From the NCBI GenBank assembly GCA_963575745.1, contig CAUYUJ010017860.1:361188-425187 (forward strand): a DNA stretch of 64,000 nt, given 5' to 3'. The notes beneath the pieces are model-generated. The model worked only from the letters and a program-made list of their open reading frames with translations. It ran no database searches and was not told where the DNA came from. Made by a program: the position numbers and the translations under genes. Each line of letters opens with the position of its first letter. Position 1 is the first letter of the stretch. The stretch comes from Prorocentrum cordatum. Its lineage: Eukaryota > Sar > Dinophyceae > Prorocentrales > Prorocentraceae. This document shows positions 55,085 to 64,000 of this stretch, one piece after another.

Positions 55085-55800
55085 GCGTCTCAGAGCTCCG
55101 AGTTGCGGGGGCCTCCTGGGGCCTCCTGGGACCTCCTGGGGACCTCCTGGGGCTTCCTCCTGGGCCTCCTGTGGCCTCCTGGACCCCACCTGGGGCTTCC
55201 TGAAGGCTCTTGGGGCTCCCAGCCGGGATATCTAACCTGTGGCCATTTGGGCCTCTCCAAGTGGAGGGGGGGGCACAAGAGCAGGAAAAATCAACGAATC
55301 GACACCGGATGTGTATTAACTTGACACGTTCTGATAGACAGCCTCTGGGGCCTCCTGGGAGCCTCCTGGGAATCCTGCGGCCTCCTGGTGCCTCCTGGGA
55401 CCCCTGGGGCCTGTCCTGGGCGTCCTGCGGCCTCCTGGTGCCTCCTGGGGCCTCCTGGTGACCTCCTGGAGCTTCCTCCTGGGCCTCCTGTGGCCTCCTG
55501 AACTCCACCTGAGGTTTCCTGAAGGCTCTTGGGGCTCCCAGGGGGGATATCTAACCTGTGGCCGCGTGGGCCCCTCAAAATGGAGGGGGGGGCACAAGAG
55601 CAGGAAAAATCAACGAATCGACACTGGATGTGTATTAACTTGACACGTTCTGATAGAGGGCCTCCTGGGGCCTCCTGGGAGCCTCCTGGGAATCTCCTGG
55701 GGGCCCCTGGGGCCTGTCCTGGGCGTCCTGCGGCCTCCTGGACCTCTCTGGGGCCTCCTGAGGCTCGCAGGGTCCCATGGAGGATATGTCACATGTGGTC
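55085..55800. repeat. CCTCCTGGGG minisatellite with a tandem duplication of about 320 bp
   Basis: A unit combining GGCCTCCTGGGGCCTCCTGG-type repeats with a unique part (GGGATATCTAACCTGTGGCC, CAAGAGCAGGAAAAATCAAC) occurs at about 55208-55527, again from 55528, and partially near 55780. The two full copies differ at a few percent of positions by eye. Confidence 0.85.
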
Positions 55801-55809
55801 TTCTGGGCG

Positions 55810-56790
55810 CCCAGGCTGGACCACCTCTCGCGCAGCATCTGAGAGCTCAGAGTTGCGAGAATGTCTTGTGCGAAACAGACCGGACCACCTTGCGCACGGC
55901 ATCTCAGAGCTCAGAATTGCAAGGATGTCTCAGGCGAGACGGGCCGGACCACCTCGCGCAGGGCATCTCAGAGCTTAGAAGTTCGAGGATTTCTCAAGCG
56001 CAACGGGCCGGACCACCTCTCGCGCGGCAACTCCGAAGTCAGAGTTTCGAGGATGTCTTAGGCGAAACGGCCCGGACCACCTCGCGCAAGGCATCGCAGA
56101 GCTCAGAGTTTCGAGGATGTCTCAGGCGAAACGGCCCGGACCACCTCTCGCACGGCACCTCGGGGCTCAGAGTTTCGAGGATGTCTCAAGCGAAACGGCC
56201 CGGACCACCTCTCGCGCGGCGTCCCGGAGCGCAACTTTTCGAGGATGTCTCAGGCGAAACGGCCCGGACCACCTCTCGCACGGCACCTCGGGGCTCAGAG
56301 TTTCGAGGATGTCTCAAGCGAAACGGCCCGGACCACCTCTCGCGCGGCGTCCCGGAGCGCAACTTTTGAGGATGTCTCAGGCGAAACGGCCCGGACCACC
56401 TCGCACGGCACCTCGGGGCTCAGAGTTTCGAGGATGTCTCAAGCGAAACGGCCCGGACCACCTCTCGCGCGGCGTCCCGGAGCGCAACTTTTCGAGGATG
56501 TCTCAGGCGAAACGGCCCGGACCACCTCTCGCACGGCACCTCGGGGCTCAGAGTTTCGAGGATGTCTCAAGCGAAACGGCCCGGACCACCTCTCGCGCGG
56601 CGTCCCGGAGCGCAACTTTTTGAGGATGTCTCAGGCGAAACGGCCCGGACCACCTCTCGCGCGGCGTCCCGGAGCGCAACTTTTCGAGGATGTCTCAGGC
56701 GAAACGCTCAATCCCGGACAACTCAGAAACGAGAGTTGTGAGGATGTCTCAGGCGAAACGGGCCGGACCACCACATTTGTTTGAGGATGT
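55810..56790. repeat. 64-bp minisatellite with a 128-bp higher-order unit
   Basis: About fifteen units start GAGGATGTCT, at 56113, 56177, 56241, 56305, 56368, 56430, 56494, 56558, 56622 and 56686 among others. Two unit types alternate: one ends CGGCACCTCGGGGCTCAGAG, the other CGGCGTCCCGGAGCGCAACT, making a 128-bp dimer repeated about three times. Earlier units (55810-56100) are more diverged. Overlapping open frames are artefacts. Confidence 0.93.
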
Positions 56791-56994
56791 CTCTGCTTAG
56801 CTTTCCCTCGGCCGGAGTTAGCTTCTATCACAACAGCACCCCGTTCAGCAAGCTGTTTGGGGAAAATGAAACAAGTACACGCAAATCAAACACTGAAACA
56901 GATACCCTAACAAATAATAATAGGGGAATCGCTCCCCGACTATTTTTTCCTACGATATTTGAGCATCCCTCCTGTAGCGAGACAGGCCCCGACT

Positions 56995-57180
56995 TTCGGG
57001 AGCGGCCAAGAGGGGGGTGTCCAAGAGGGGGGGGTGCAAATCATGACCGCCGGCACGTGCGCGGCCCAGCGGGGGGGCCAGGGACGCAATGAAATATAAG
57101 AAGAGGCGCCACGAAATCTCTGGGGAGATACCATGGCCCACGCCATGATATCCACCCCCCCCTAGCCATCCCCCCCCTCT
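56995..57180. repeat. Partial copy of the 410-bp tandem repeat found at 58880-59930
   Basis: Shares GCAAATCATGACC, TGTGCGCGGCCCAG-type and GGGGAGATACCATGG-type motifs, but lacks the GGATCCTGGTGTATAC part. Confidence 0.6.
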
Positions 57181-57200
57181 TTTCCGCCCCCGAGATTGGA

Positions 57201-57428
57201 CGCCCGAATTATCCGGGATAACTCGGGTCCGGGGTAACTCGGGTTTGGGTTCCCGAAAAACGGACCCGAGTTAGCCCTGACCCGAGTTACCCCTGATGAT
57301 TCGGGGCTCTGGACGCCCGAAATATCCGGGGGCAACTCGGGTCCGGGATAACTCGGGCTCGGATTCCCGAAAAACGAACCCGAGATAGCCCTGACCCGAG
57401 TTACCCCTGATGATTCGGGGCTCTGACG
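57201..57428. repeat. 114-bp tandem duplication rich in ACTCGGGT
   Basis: Two units start CGCCCGAA at 57201 and 57315. Each carries ACTCGGGT and its inverse ACCCGAGT several times, so each unit can also fold. Confidence 0.9.
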
Positions 57429-57607
57429 AGACGTAACGCTCGCCGCCGATTGCCGTGCCCGGTCGACGCACGCCAGCGCCGCGAGCGGCCAGGGCGCGCG
57501 GCGCATGGGGCGCCTGCGGCCGCCAACGGGCGGCCCCTCGCCCCCGCGGCCGTCGGCGGCCTCGCGCGGGCGCCGACGGGGGCAGGGTTGGACGCTGGGC
57601 GAGGGCC

Positions 57608-57896
57608 GGCAAGTCCGTGGCTGCTAACTGGCCATCGCTCGGACGTCCATTTCCTGTATTTTTTTGTCGGTCTCGTATTGGGCTTTTCCGCCAAATGATC
57701 AAGGATGCTCCTCGATGGTCCTCGCCGAAGGAAAAATGCACACGTCCGAGCGATGGCGAGCTAAGACGGGCTTCCCGGGAGAAAAACAAAAAAATCCCGG
57801 AATGCAGCTCAAGGCACGAAATAGTAAGCGGGCTGCTGATCCAGGGAGGAGAGGAGCCATTTCCAGGAGCTCCGCTGTAGCAGCCACGGGCTTGCC
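57608..57896. mobile_element. Foldback element with nested inverted repeats
   Basis: The outer arms GGCAAGTCCGTGGCTGCTAA (57608-57628) and the inverse of GGCAAGCCCGTGGCTGCTAC (57877-57896) match with one substitution and one extra base. Inner arms CCATCGCTCGGACGT (57632-57646) and its exact inverse (57742-57756) are 15 bp. Sequence like the right half also lies at 21270-21390. Confidence 0.75.
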
Positions 57897-57899
57897 AGC

Positions 57900-58570
57900 C
57901 GTCGCCCGCCTTCTGAGGGGGGGCCGGTGAGCGTTTTCTCATTCGTCGTCTCGACGTTGCGCGGAAGGGAAGGGGGGAGGGGGGGGCCTGGCTCCGCACC
58001 TCTGCTGATAGTGCGACTGTTAGCAGCAGCGTGCGTCCCATGGGGGAGACTCCACCTGCTCGAAGCAGGCGCCAAAAACAGCCAAGGTCTACTACTCCAG
58101 GCGGGGGGGGGGCGGGTTGGAGGGGGGGGGGGGCGAGGGCGAGGGCCCGCGCCGATCGGCAAAACAAGGAGTAAGAAAACGACGACCCGCGGCAACGCTG
58201 CTTGCGGCGGGGGCGCGGCGGGCAGAGCAGCTGGAGCCCGGGGGCGGGGGGATCGAGGAGCGAGGGCCGAGCCTCCAGAGGGGGAGGGCCGAAGAGCGAG
58301 GCCCGAGGCCGGAGGTCGAGGGCCGACGCTCGAGGTCGAAGAAGAGAGGAGGAGAATGCCATGGGCGTTCGTGCACTGCTTGGGAGGAACAGGCAGTGCG
58401 GGCGCACCGTGGAGCAGACCATCGCAACTCGAGCGTTGCGCGATGGAGAGGCCACTGCACCGCCGAGTGCACCTGCAGTGCCGACGAGTTGGCGTCGTCG
58501 TCATCGGCGGGCGTCATGGGGCATGCACCAGCGCCATCGGCTCCTGGCAGTCCGTGCTGCACTGCGGAAG
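57900..58570. other. Spacer, no gene recognised
   Basis: GC-rich sequence with poly-G runs at 57978-57986 and 58101-58131. The open frames are Arg/Gly/Ala-rich and unrecognised. Confidence 0.4.
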
Positions 58571-58572
58571 GG

Positions 58573-58577
58573 GAGAA

Positions 58578-58610
<33 letters not shown>

Positions 58611-58679
58611 AAGAGAGAGAGACAGAGAGCGAGAAAAAAAACCATCAACAACAAAACGAGAAAGAGAGAGAGAGAGAGC

Positions 58680-58722
<43 letters not shown>
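58573..58722. repeat. GA array followed by GAC array
   Basis: GA-type repeats with GACA interruptions at 58573-58630 and 58658-58680, then a pure GAC array at about 58680-58722. Confidence 0.95.
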
Positions 58723-58879
58723 CGACGCGCAGCCACATCCACAGGTTGGAGGCCAGGGCCGGCGGAAAGACCACCACGGGCTGTGAAGGAAGGCTAAGGA
58801 CCGACCATCACGGGCCGACCCGACCCTGAGCCAAAACCTCGGGGCAACTAAGGAAACGAAATCTATACACTGACACTTA

Positions 58880-59930
58880 CACAAGAAAGCGGATCCTGGT
58901 GTATACGGGATCCTGGTGTATCCAGTTTCCGTTGTTTCCCCGGGAAAACGGGGAAACAAATATACACCACACCACCCCGACGTCGTCCTCGACCCTCCCA
59001 AAGTCCGGGGCTTGAAAAACAGCCGACCACTGGTAATGTGTATGTACCAGTTTCCACGTTACACCCGACCATCCACTTGCGCCGACCCGACCCTTAACCA
59101 AACCCTTGGGCCTACACTCGGGGATGTCCAAGAGGGGAGCGTCCAAGACGGGAGGGGGGGGGCAAATCATGACCAGCGGCATGTGCGCGGCCCAGGGGGG
59201 GCGGCGGGGATGCATTAAAGTAAGATGAGGCACCATTTAATCTGGGGAGGTATCATCGCCCCCGCCATGACATTCCCTGTAATCATCACCTTCCTTTTGG
59301 CCGCCCCCGGGAAGCGGATCCTGGTGTACACGGGATCCTGGTGTATACATTTCTCGTTGTTTCCCCCGGGAAATAAAGGAAACAAGTATACCACATCACC
59401 CCGACGACGTCCCCGACCCTCCAAAAGTCTGGGGATTGCAAAACAGCCCGCCACTGGTGAGGTAAATGTTCCAATTTCCACGCCGACTTGACTCTTAACC
59501 AAAACTGGAGGCCTACACTCTGGGGCGTCAAAGAGGGGGGCGTCCAAGGGGGCGCAAATTGATGACCGGCGGCATGTGCGCGGCCAAGGAGGAGGGGGGC
59601 GGGGACGCATTGAAATAAGAAGAGGCGCAATCCAATCTCGGGAGATATCATGGCCCCCGCCATGATATCCAACCCCCGCTAATCATCACCCCCCTCTTGG
59701 CCGCCCCCGGAAAGCGGATCCTGGTGTATACGGGATCCTGGTGTATGCATGTTCGTTTGCTTCCCTGGGAAAACGGGAAAACAAATATACACCACACCAC
59801 CCCGACGTCGTCCTCGACCCTCCAAAAGTTCGGGGATTGAAAAACAGCCCACCTCTGGTAAGGTGCATGTTCCAGCTTCCGAGCTGCACCCGATCACCCG
59901 CTTGCGCGGCCTGCCGAGGAGTTCTCTGAG
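58880..59930. repeat. Tandem repeat of about 400-425 bp, three copies
   Basis: AAGCGGATCCTGGTGTA starts units at 58887, 59312 and 59712. Each unit holds GGGATCCTGGTGTAT, TACACCACA or TACCACATCACCCCGACG, a GACCCTCC/AAAGT part, and in the first two units a GCAAATCATGACC-type part. The third unit is cut after about 210 bases. Confidence 0.88.
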
Positions 59931-60019
59931 CCTCCCCCCGAAGACACACAGAAGACCTCTCCGAAGGCACGAGGGCTTCTGCGAAGTCCCGCCCGGCCTT
60001 CTCACCTTCCCCCTCTCGG

Positions 60020-60372
60020 CCACTCCCTCCTCCTCCTCCTCCTCCTCCTCCTCCTCTCCTCCTCCTCCTCCTCCTCCTCCTCCCTCCCTCCCTCCCTCCC
60101 TCCCTCCCTCCCTCCCTCATCCCTCCCTCCCTCCCTCCCTCCCTCCCTCCCTCCCTCCCTCCCCTCCTCCTCCCTCCTCCCTCCCTCTCCTCCTCCCTCC
60201 CCCTCCTCTCCTCCTCCTCCTCCTCTGCTCTCCTTCTCCTCCCTCCTCCTCCTCCTCCTCCTCCTCCTCCTCCTCCTCCCTCCCTCCTCCCTCCCTCCCT
60301 CCCTCCCTCCCTCCCTCCCCTCCCCCCACCCTCCCTCCCTCTCTCCCTCCTCCTCCTCCCCCTCCTCCTCCT
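60020..60372. repeat. TCC and CTCC microsatellite
   Basis: TCC repeats alternate with pure CCTC (CTCC) tetranucleotide blocks at about 60083-60165 and 60285-60320. Confidence 0.95.
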
Positions 60373-60521
60373 CCCCCGCCTTCTCGCCCCCTCCTCGCTC
60401 GCCGCCGATCCTCGGCCTGCCCCCTCTCGGCCACTCCCTGGAGGAGCCGGGCGGGCAAGGGGTTGCTGGGACAATCGGGGAGGGGGGGGGTGCACGGTTT
60501 CCCCCGGGGCCGTAGGCGACC

Positions 60522-60948
60522 CGAGGAGGAGGAGGAGGAGGAGGAGGAGGAGGAGGAGGAGGAGGAGGAGGAGGAGAAGGAGGAGGAGGAGGAGGGGGAG
60601 GAGGCGGAGGAGGAGGGGAGGAGGAGGAGGAGGGGAAGGCAGAGGAGGAGGAGGAGGAGGAGGAGGGGGATGAGGAGGAGGAGGGAGGCGGAGGTAAGGA
60701 GGAGGAGGAGGAGGAGGAGGAGGAGGAGGAGGAGGAGGAGGAGGAGGAGGAGGAGGAGGAGGAGAGGGGGAGGAGGAGGAGGAGGAGGAGGAGGAGGAGG
60801 AGGAGGAGAGGAGGAGGGAGGAGGCATGAGGAGGAGGTGGAGGAGGAGGAAAAGGAGGAGGAGGAGGTGGAGAAGGATGAGGAGGAGGAGGAGGAGGAGG
60901 AGGGGAGGAGGAGGAGGAGGAGGAGGAGGAGGAGGAGGAGGAGGATGG
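60522..60948. repeat. GGA microsatellite in inverted relation to the preceding TCC tract
   Basis: About 425 bases of GGA with few interruptions. With the TCC tract at 60020-60372 it forms a potential long inverted pair around a 150-base centre. Confidence 0.95.
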
Positions 60949-61116
60949 GGTCGCCTAAGCCCTTCGGAGAAACCCTCCGGGGGGGGCGGGGGGGGCGGCC
61001 TTCTGGGGCGCCTGGGGCCCCGCAGTGGGAGGAGGCAAAGGCGGGGAGGGGGGCAGGGGCGGGAAGACGGCCCGCAGGGGGGGGGGCCATATAGGGAGCG
61101 AGGAGCCCTGTGCCTC

Positions 61117-61200
61117 CTCGCCTCCACCTCCTCCGCCTCCACCTCCTCCGCCTCCACCTCCTCCTCCTCCTCCTCCTCCTCCTCCTCCTCCTCCTCCTCC
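61117..61200. repeat. TCC microsatellite, left side of composite element copy 2
   Basis: CCTCCGCCTCCAC units lead into a pure TCC array. Confidence 0.95.
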
Positions 61201-62109
61201 ATTCCTTCTCCTTTTTGATAACTCCTCCCTGTCGTACCTCGAGTCCAGTTTTTAGGGCGGGCCGGGCATTTCGTCTGATTTTCCCAACCACCCATGACTC
61301 TGAAGCTAAAACATGACAACCATGGCTCTCGCCTTCGCGCCGCGCACATATGTTTTAAACATTTGCAACAGGTTCACGGACTGCGGGCGTGTGGTTTTCA
61401 AAATGTGGCTCTCGCCTTAGCGCCGCGCACATTCGTTTAACACATCTGCAAGGGTTTCACGGATTGAGGGCAGTTCATTTTCAAAATGTGGCTCTCGCCT
61501 CAGCGCCGCGCACATTCGTGTTTAGACTTTGCAAGAGTTTAACATATTGAGGGCGGGTCGTTTTCAACATGTGGTTATTGATGTAGCGCCGCGCACATTC
61601 GTTGCAAGCATTGGCAACGGTTTCACGGATTGAGGGCGGGTGGTATTCAAAATGTGGCTCTGGCCTTAGCGCCGCGTTGAAACATGTGCAAGAGCTTCAC
61701 GGATTGAGGGCGGTTCCTTTTCGAAATGTGGCTCTCGCGTTAGCGCCGCGCACTCTCGTTTTTTTAACTTGCAAGAGTCCCACGGATTCCCATGATCAGC
61801 GTACCAGAAATTTTGTTTTGGCAGAATTCCGGATTATGCGGGCGCAACAGTTATGTTGATTCGCTGTGTTGCAGTCCCCAAAATGGCGTTCTGGCACGAT
61901 TCTGGATCGTCAAGACGCAGCAATCAGGTTGATACGTGGCGCTGAAATCCCGAGAATAATGGTTTGGCACGCTTCAGGATCTTCAAACTGTTTTCCAGCG
62001 AGGCAGTTCCCTCAATGGGAGTGAACCGTTGTAGGGGCTTATGATGAGGGAGCTTGGAGGGAGGGTTCATTCCAACATCGTTGATTACTCTTGGGTTTCG
62101 ACTGGTCTT
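61201..62109 (-). mobile_element. Noncoding composite repeat element, copy 2 (inverted)
   Basis: Reverse-complement of the 31571-32765 element: the tail lies at 61201-61320 (CAGTTTTTAGGGCGGGCCGG), then about five units of the roughly 80-bp repeat (GCGCCGCGCACATTCGTT) to about 61790, then the head to 62109 with CCCTCCAAGCTCC in inverse. It is about 285 bp shorter than copy 1, mainly in the repeat units. TCC tracts touch both ends. Confidence 0.75.
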
Positions 62110-62238
62110 CCCCCTCCTCCTCCTCTTCCTCCTCCTCCTACTCCCTCCTCCTCCTCCTCTTCCTCCTCCTCCTCCCTTCCTCCTCCTCCTCCTCCTCCTC
62201 TTCCCCCTCTTCCTCCTCCTCACCTCCTCTCTCCTTCC
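62110..62238. repeat. TCC tract, right side of composite element copy 2
   Basis: An impure CTCCTCC tract of about 125 bases. Confidence 0.95.
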
Positions 62239-63240
62239 CTCCTCCGCGCGAGATGCATGAAACACACGGCGCGAAAGGCAACATGCAGAAAGCGAGCGAG
62301 GAAGAGGAGGTGGAGGCAAAGAGCGAAGGAGCAAGCATGAAGAACGGGGAGACGTAATGCGGGATGACGATTAATACAAAACATTGGAGAGAACGCTTTA
62401 AACAATAACTTTCTCCTATTTCTGCCCAACTGTCTGACTGGAGGAGAACGATAAAAAAATAGTGTTCCAGCCCGCGGTCGGTTTTTTCTAATCGTCATCC
62501 CGGGCGCCGCCGCGTGAACACGACCCCCGGTCATTTATGAATCGTCATCCTCCATTAAGAGTCGGGTGCGGGGGACTCGGGTTGGCCTGACGGGGCCATC
62601 ATGAAAACGGCGCGACCCAATCTGAAATCTGCCGCGAACTCCCGCTGCAAACATCCCAGGAAAACCGGACTGTCAAGATCCAAGAAGCGCTCGTCAAAAA
62701 GCGTCGGCAAGCCCGAGTTCCGGCTTACTCGAGTCTCACGCTTCTCCGAAGCCAGAACGGGAAGAGCGACAAGGCGCTGGGGAGCAGAGACCCAAGAGAG
62801 CCAAGGGAGGACAGAGCGGGAAGCTCGAGGTCGAAGATCAAAAACAAAAAACGGCCACTGAGGATCAAAGACCGAGGTTCCAGGATGGCCCGCGTTTTCA
62901 ACCGATCGCCTCTGAGATCCAGCGTGTGTCAGATTCAGCCCGCCCCACAATCCCCGCCGGCCCGACACGACCCCCCGGGAACGCGCCATGGGAGATCCAC
63001 GCTCCGAGACGGCTCCGGAGACAACCACAGCGGTCCAAGATGTTCCCGAGTCGCAGAAAAATCGGCCCGAGACGCTCATGCAGTCTTCTAGACGGCCCAA
63101 AACGCATCCAAGACAAACCCAGACGCCGCCTAAAACACTACCACAAAAGCCGCAAGACGCTACAAACATCCTCCCATTCCCGTGGGACACTTCTACGTGC
63201 AGACGCAGTAATCGTCCCATCCCCTTGGGACAACACCTAC
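62239..63240. other. Unassigned sequence, no gene recognised
   Basis: A 221-codon minus-strand frame (62555-63220) and shorter plus-strand frames overlap here. None has a recognisable motif. Short direct duplications occur, for example CCCATTCCCGTGGGAC and CCCATCCCCTTGGGAC near 63174 and 63217. Confidence 0.4.
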
Positions 63241-63510
63241 GCGAAAAATAATAACAATAATAGCAGTAATCGTAACAATAGCATGCAACATAAGTAGGCT
63301 AATAGTAATACTGATACTCATAATAATACTGATATAGATGAGGAGGGGGTATGATGAGGATGACGGGGATGATGATAATAACACTCACAATGCAAATCAT
63401 CATATGGTCATACCTGCGAGAAACATAGAATTTCATGATCACAGTACGACTGATACGACAATACTACAAATAATAACAATAATAATTGGAATGCGCATCA
63501 TGATAGATTC
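63241..63510. repeat. AT-rich AATAATA-type tract
   Basis: Impure AATAAT, GATAATA and ATACTGATA motifs with GAT repeats at 63340-63390, similar to 9190-9330 and 45605-46085. Confidence 0.8.
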
Positions 63511-63529
63511 GCTTGTTGGGCTTCCACAG

Positions 63530-64000
63530 CGCCCTAGACAGCCCAGGAGTCCCCGAGAGGGCTCCACGAGGCACCCCGGGCTGGCCCGAAGAGGCCCACA
63601 GCCGTGAGGATGCTCTCGTCCACTTTGAGTGACCTCTGCGCTGTGGCGCGTTCGGGCCTCTGACGGCCGAAAGCCGCCCCAGAGGCCTCCAAGCTGGCCC
63701 CAAGGCGGCCACAGAGGCCCCCAGGGCCGGCACCGGCCGATCTCCGGCTGGCCACTGGCCGCCTGGGGAGGGCTCGGAGGGGCCGTGCGCTGGAGACCTC
63801 GCTCCGAGGAGCCCCAGGCGCTCTGGACCCTCGGCATGCATGCCTCGTGGAGATCTGCCGACTGCGGCCCCGCTGTGGTGGAAGTCCTGTTCGGGCCGAG
63901 GGGCCGCCGAGAGCTTTGCCTGAGGCACCCTTTCAACAGCTCCAGCTCCGCAGTTTCAGAGTGCTAACCATCTCAAGGCTTCGGGCCGTGCGCGAAGCGC
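63530..64000. repeat. CCCAGAGGCCxCCAAG-type degenerate minisatellite to the window end
   Basis: Loose units such as GGCCTCCAAGCTGGCCCCAAG and CACAGAGGCCCC resemble 13660-14460 and 43630-44230. Open frames on both strands are composition artefacts. Confidence 0.5.

Noticed and set aside
56117-56784. Open frames with repeated GPDHLSRG-type peptides, resembling a repeat protein
   Set aside because: The 64-bp unit is not a multiple of three and frames shift between units; it is a DNA minisatellite.
59749-61349. Frames of 410-489 codons
   Set aside because: Translated TCC/GGA arrays and flanking repeats.
62555-63220. 221-codon minus-strand frame
   Set aside because: No recognisable motif or splice context, and overlapping plus-strand frames are also open; left unassigned.

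Overview
This window looks like nuclear DNA of a dinoflagellate with a large genome (Prorocentrum- or Polarella-like; the genus cannot be fixed from sequence). The reasons are GC-rich sequence, very dense microsatellites, few genes separated by many kilobases, introns with GC-AG or odd borders flanked by short direct repeats, a spliced-leader-like 22-mer inside a retroelement, and RNase-H-bearing non-LTR retrotransposons. One 100-base assembly gap lies at 44234-44333. No tRNA, rRNA or CRISPR was seen.

Genes. All recognisable host genes are on the minus strand. (1) 3.4-8.7 kb: a gene of at least ten exons for an unrecognised acidic, Lys/Ala-rich protein. Reading frame is kept across nine reconstructed introns. 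(2) 25.2-26.4 kb: an intronless aliphatic amidase (AmiE type) of bacterial character with a possible organelle presequence. (3) 33.6-35.2 kb: a papain-family (C1A) cysteine protease with I29 propeptide and one 384-nt GC-AG intron. (4) 36.2-43.0 kb: the 3' part of a serine carboxypeptidase (S10) whose exons are scattered through repeat-filled introns. Genes 3 and 4 are neighbouring, same-strand proteases, possibly lysosomal or secreted.

Mobile DNA. Two related non-LTR retrotransposons lie on the plus strand. One is a 5'-truncated remnant (44.39-45.57 kb) and the other a nearly full-length decayed copy (46.66-53.33 kb). The full copy has a zinc-ribbon/coiled-coil ORF1, an AP-type endonuclease, a reverse transcriptase, an RNase H and a C-terminal zinc-binding tail. 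Both sit in TCC-rich tracts in the same orientation. A separate noncoding composite element (31.57-32.77 and 61.20-62.11 kb) sits twice in GGA tracts, again in one orientation relative to the repeat. At least two miniature inverted-repeat families (a 180-bp TA-flanked family and a TCGGGC-ended family) and several foldback elements are dispersed through introns and spacers.

Layout. 0-2.5 kb minisatellite and simple repeats; 3.4-8.7 kb unknown gene; 9-25 kb mostly repeats with two weak exon candidates; 25-26.8 kb amidase; 27-33 kb simple repeats and composite element; 33-43 kb two proteases with miniature elements; 43.6-53.6 kb retroelements in microsatellites; 54-64 kb tandem repeats, composite element copy 2 and unassigned sequence. 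The many long open frames in the simple and minisatellite repeats are composition artefacts and are not annotated as genes.
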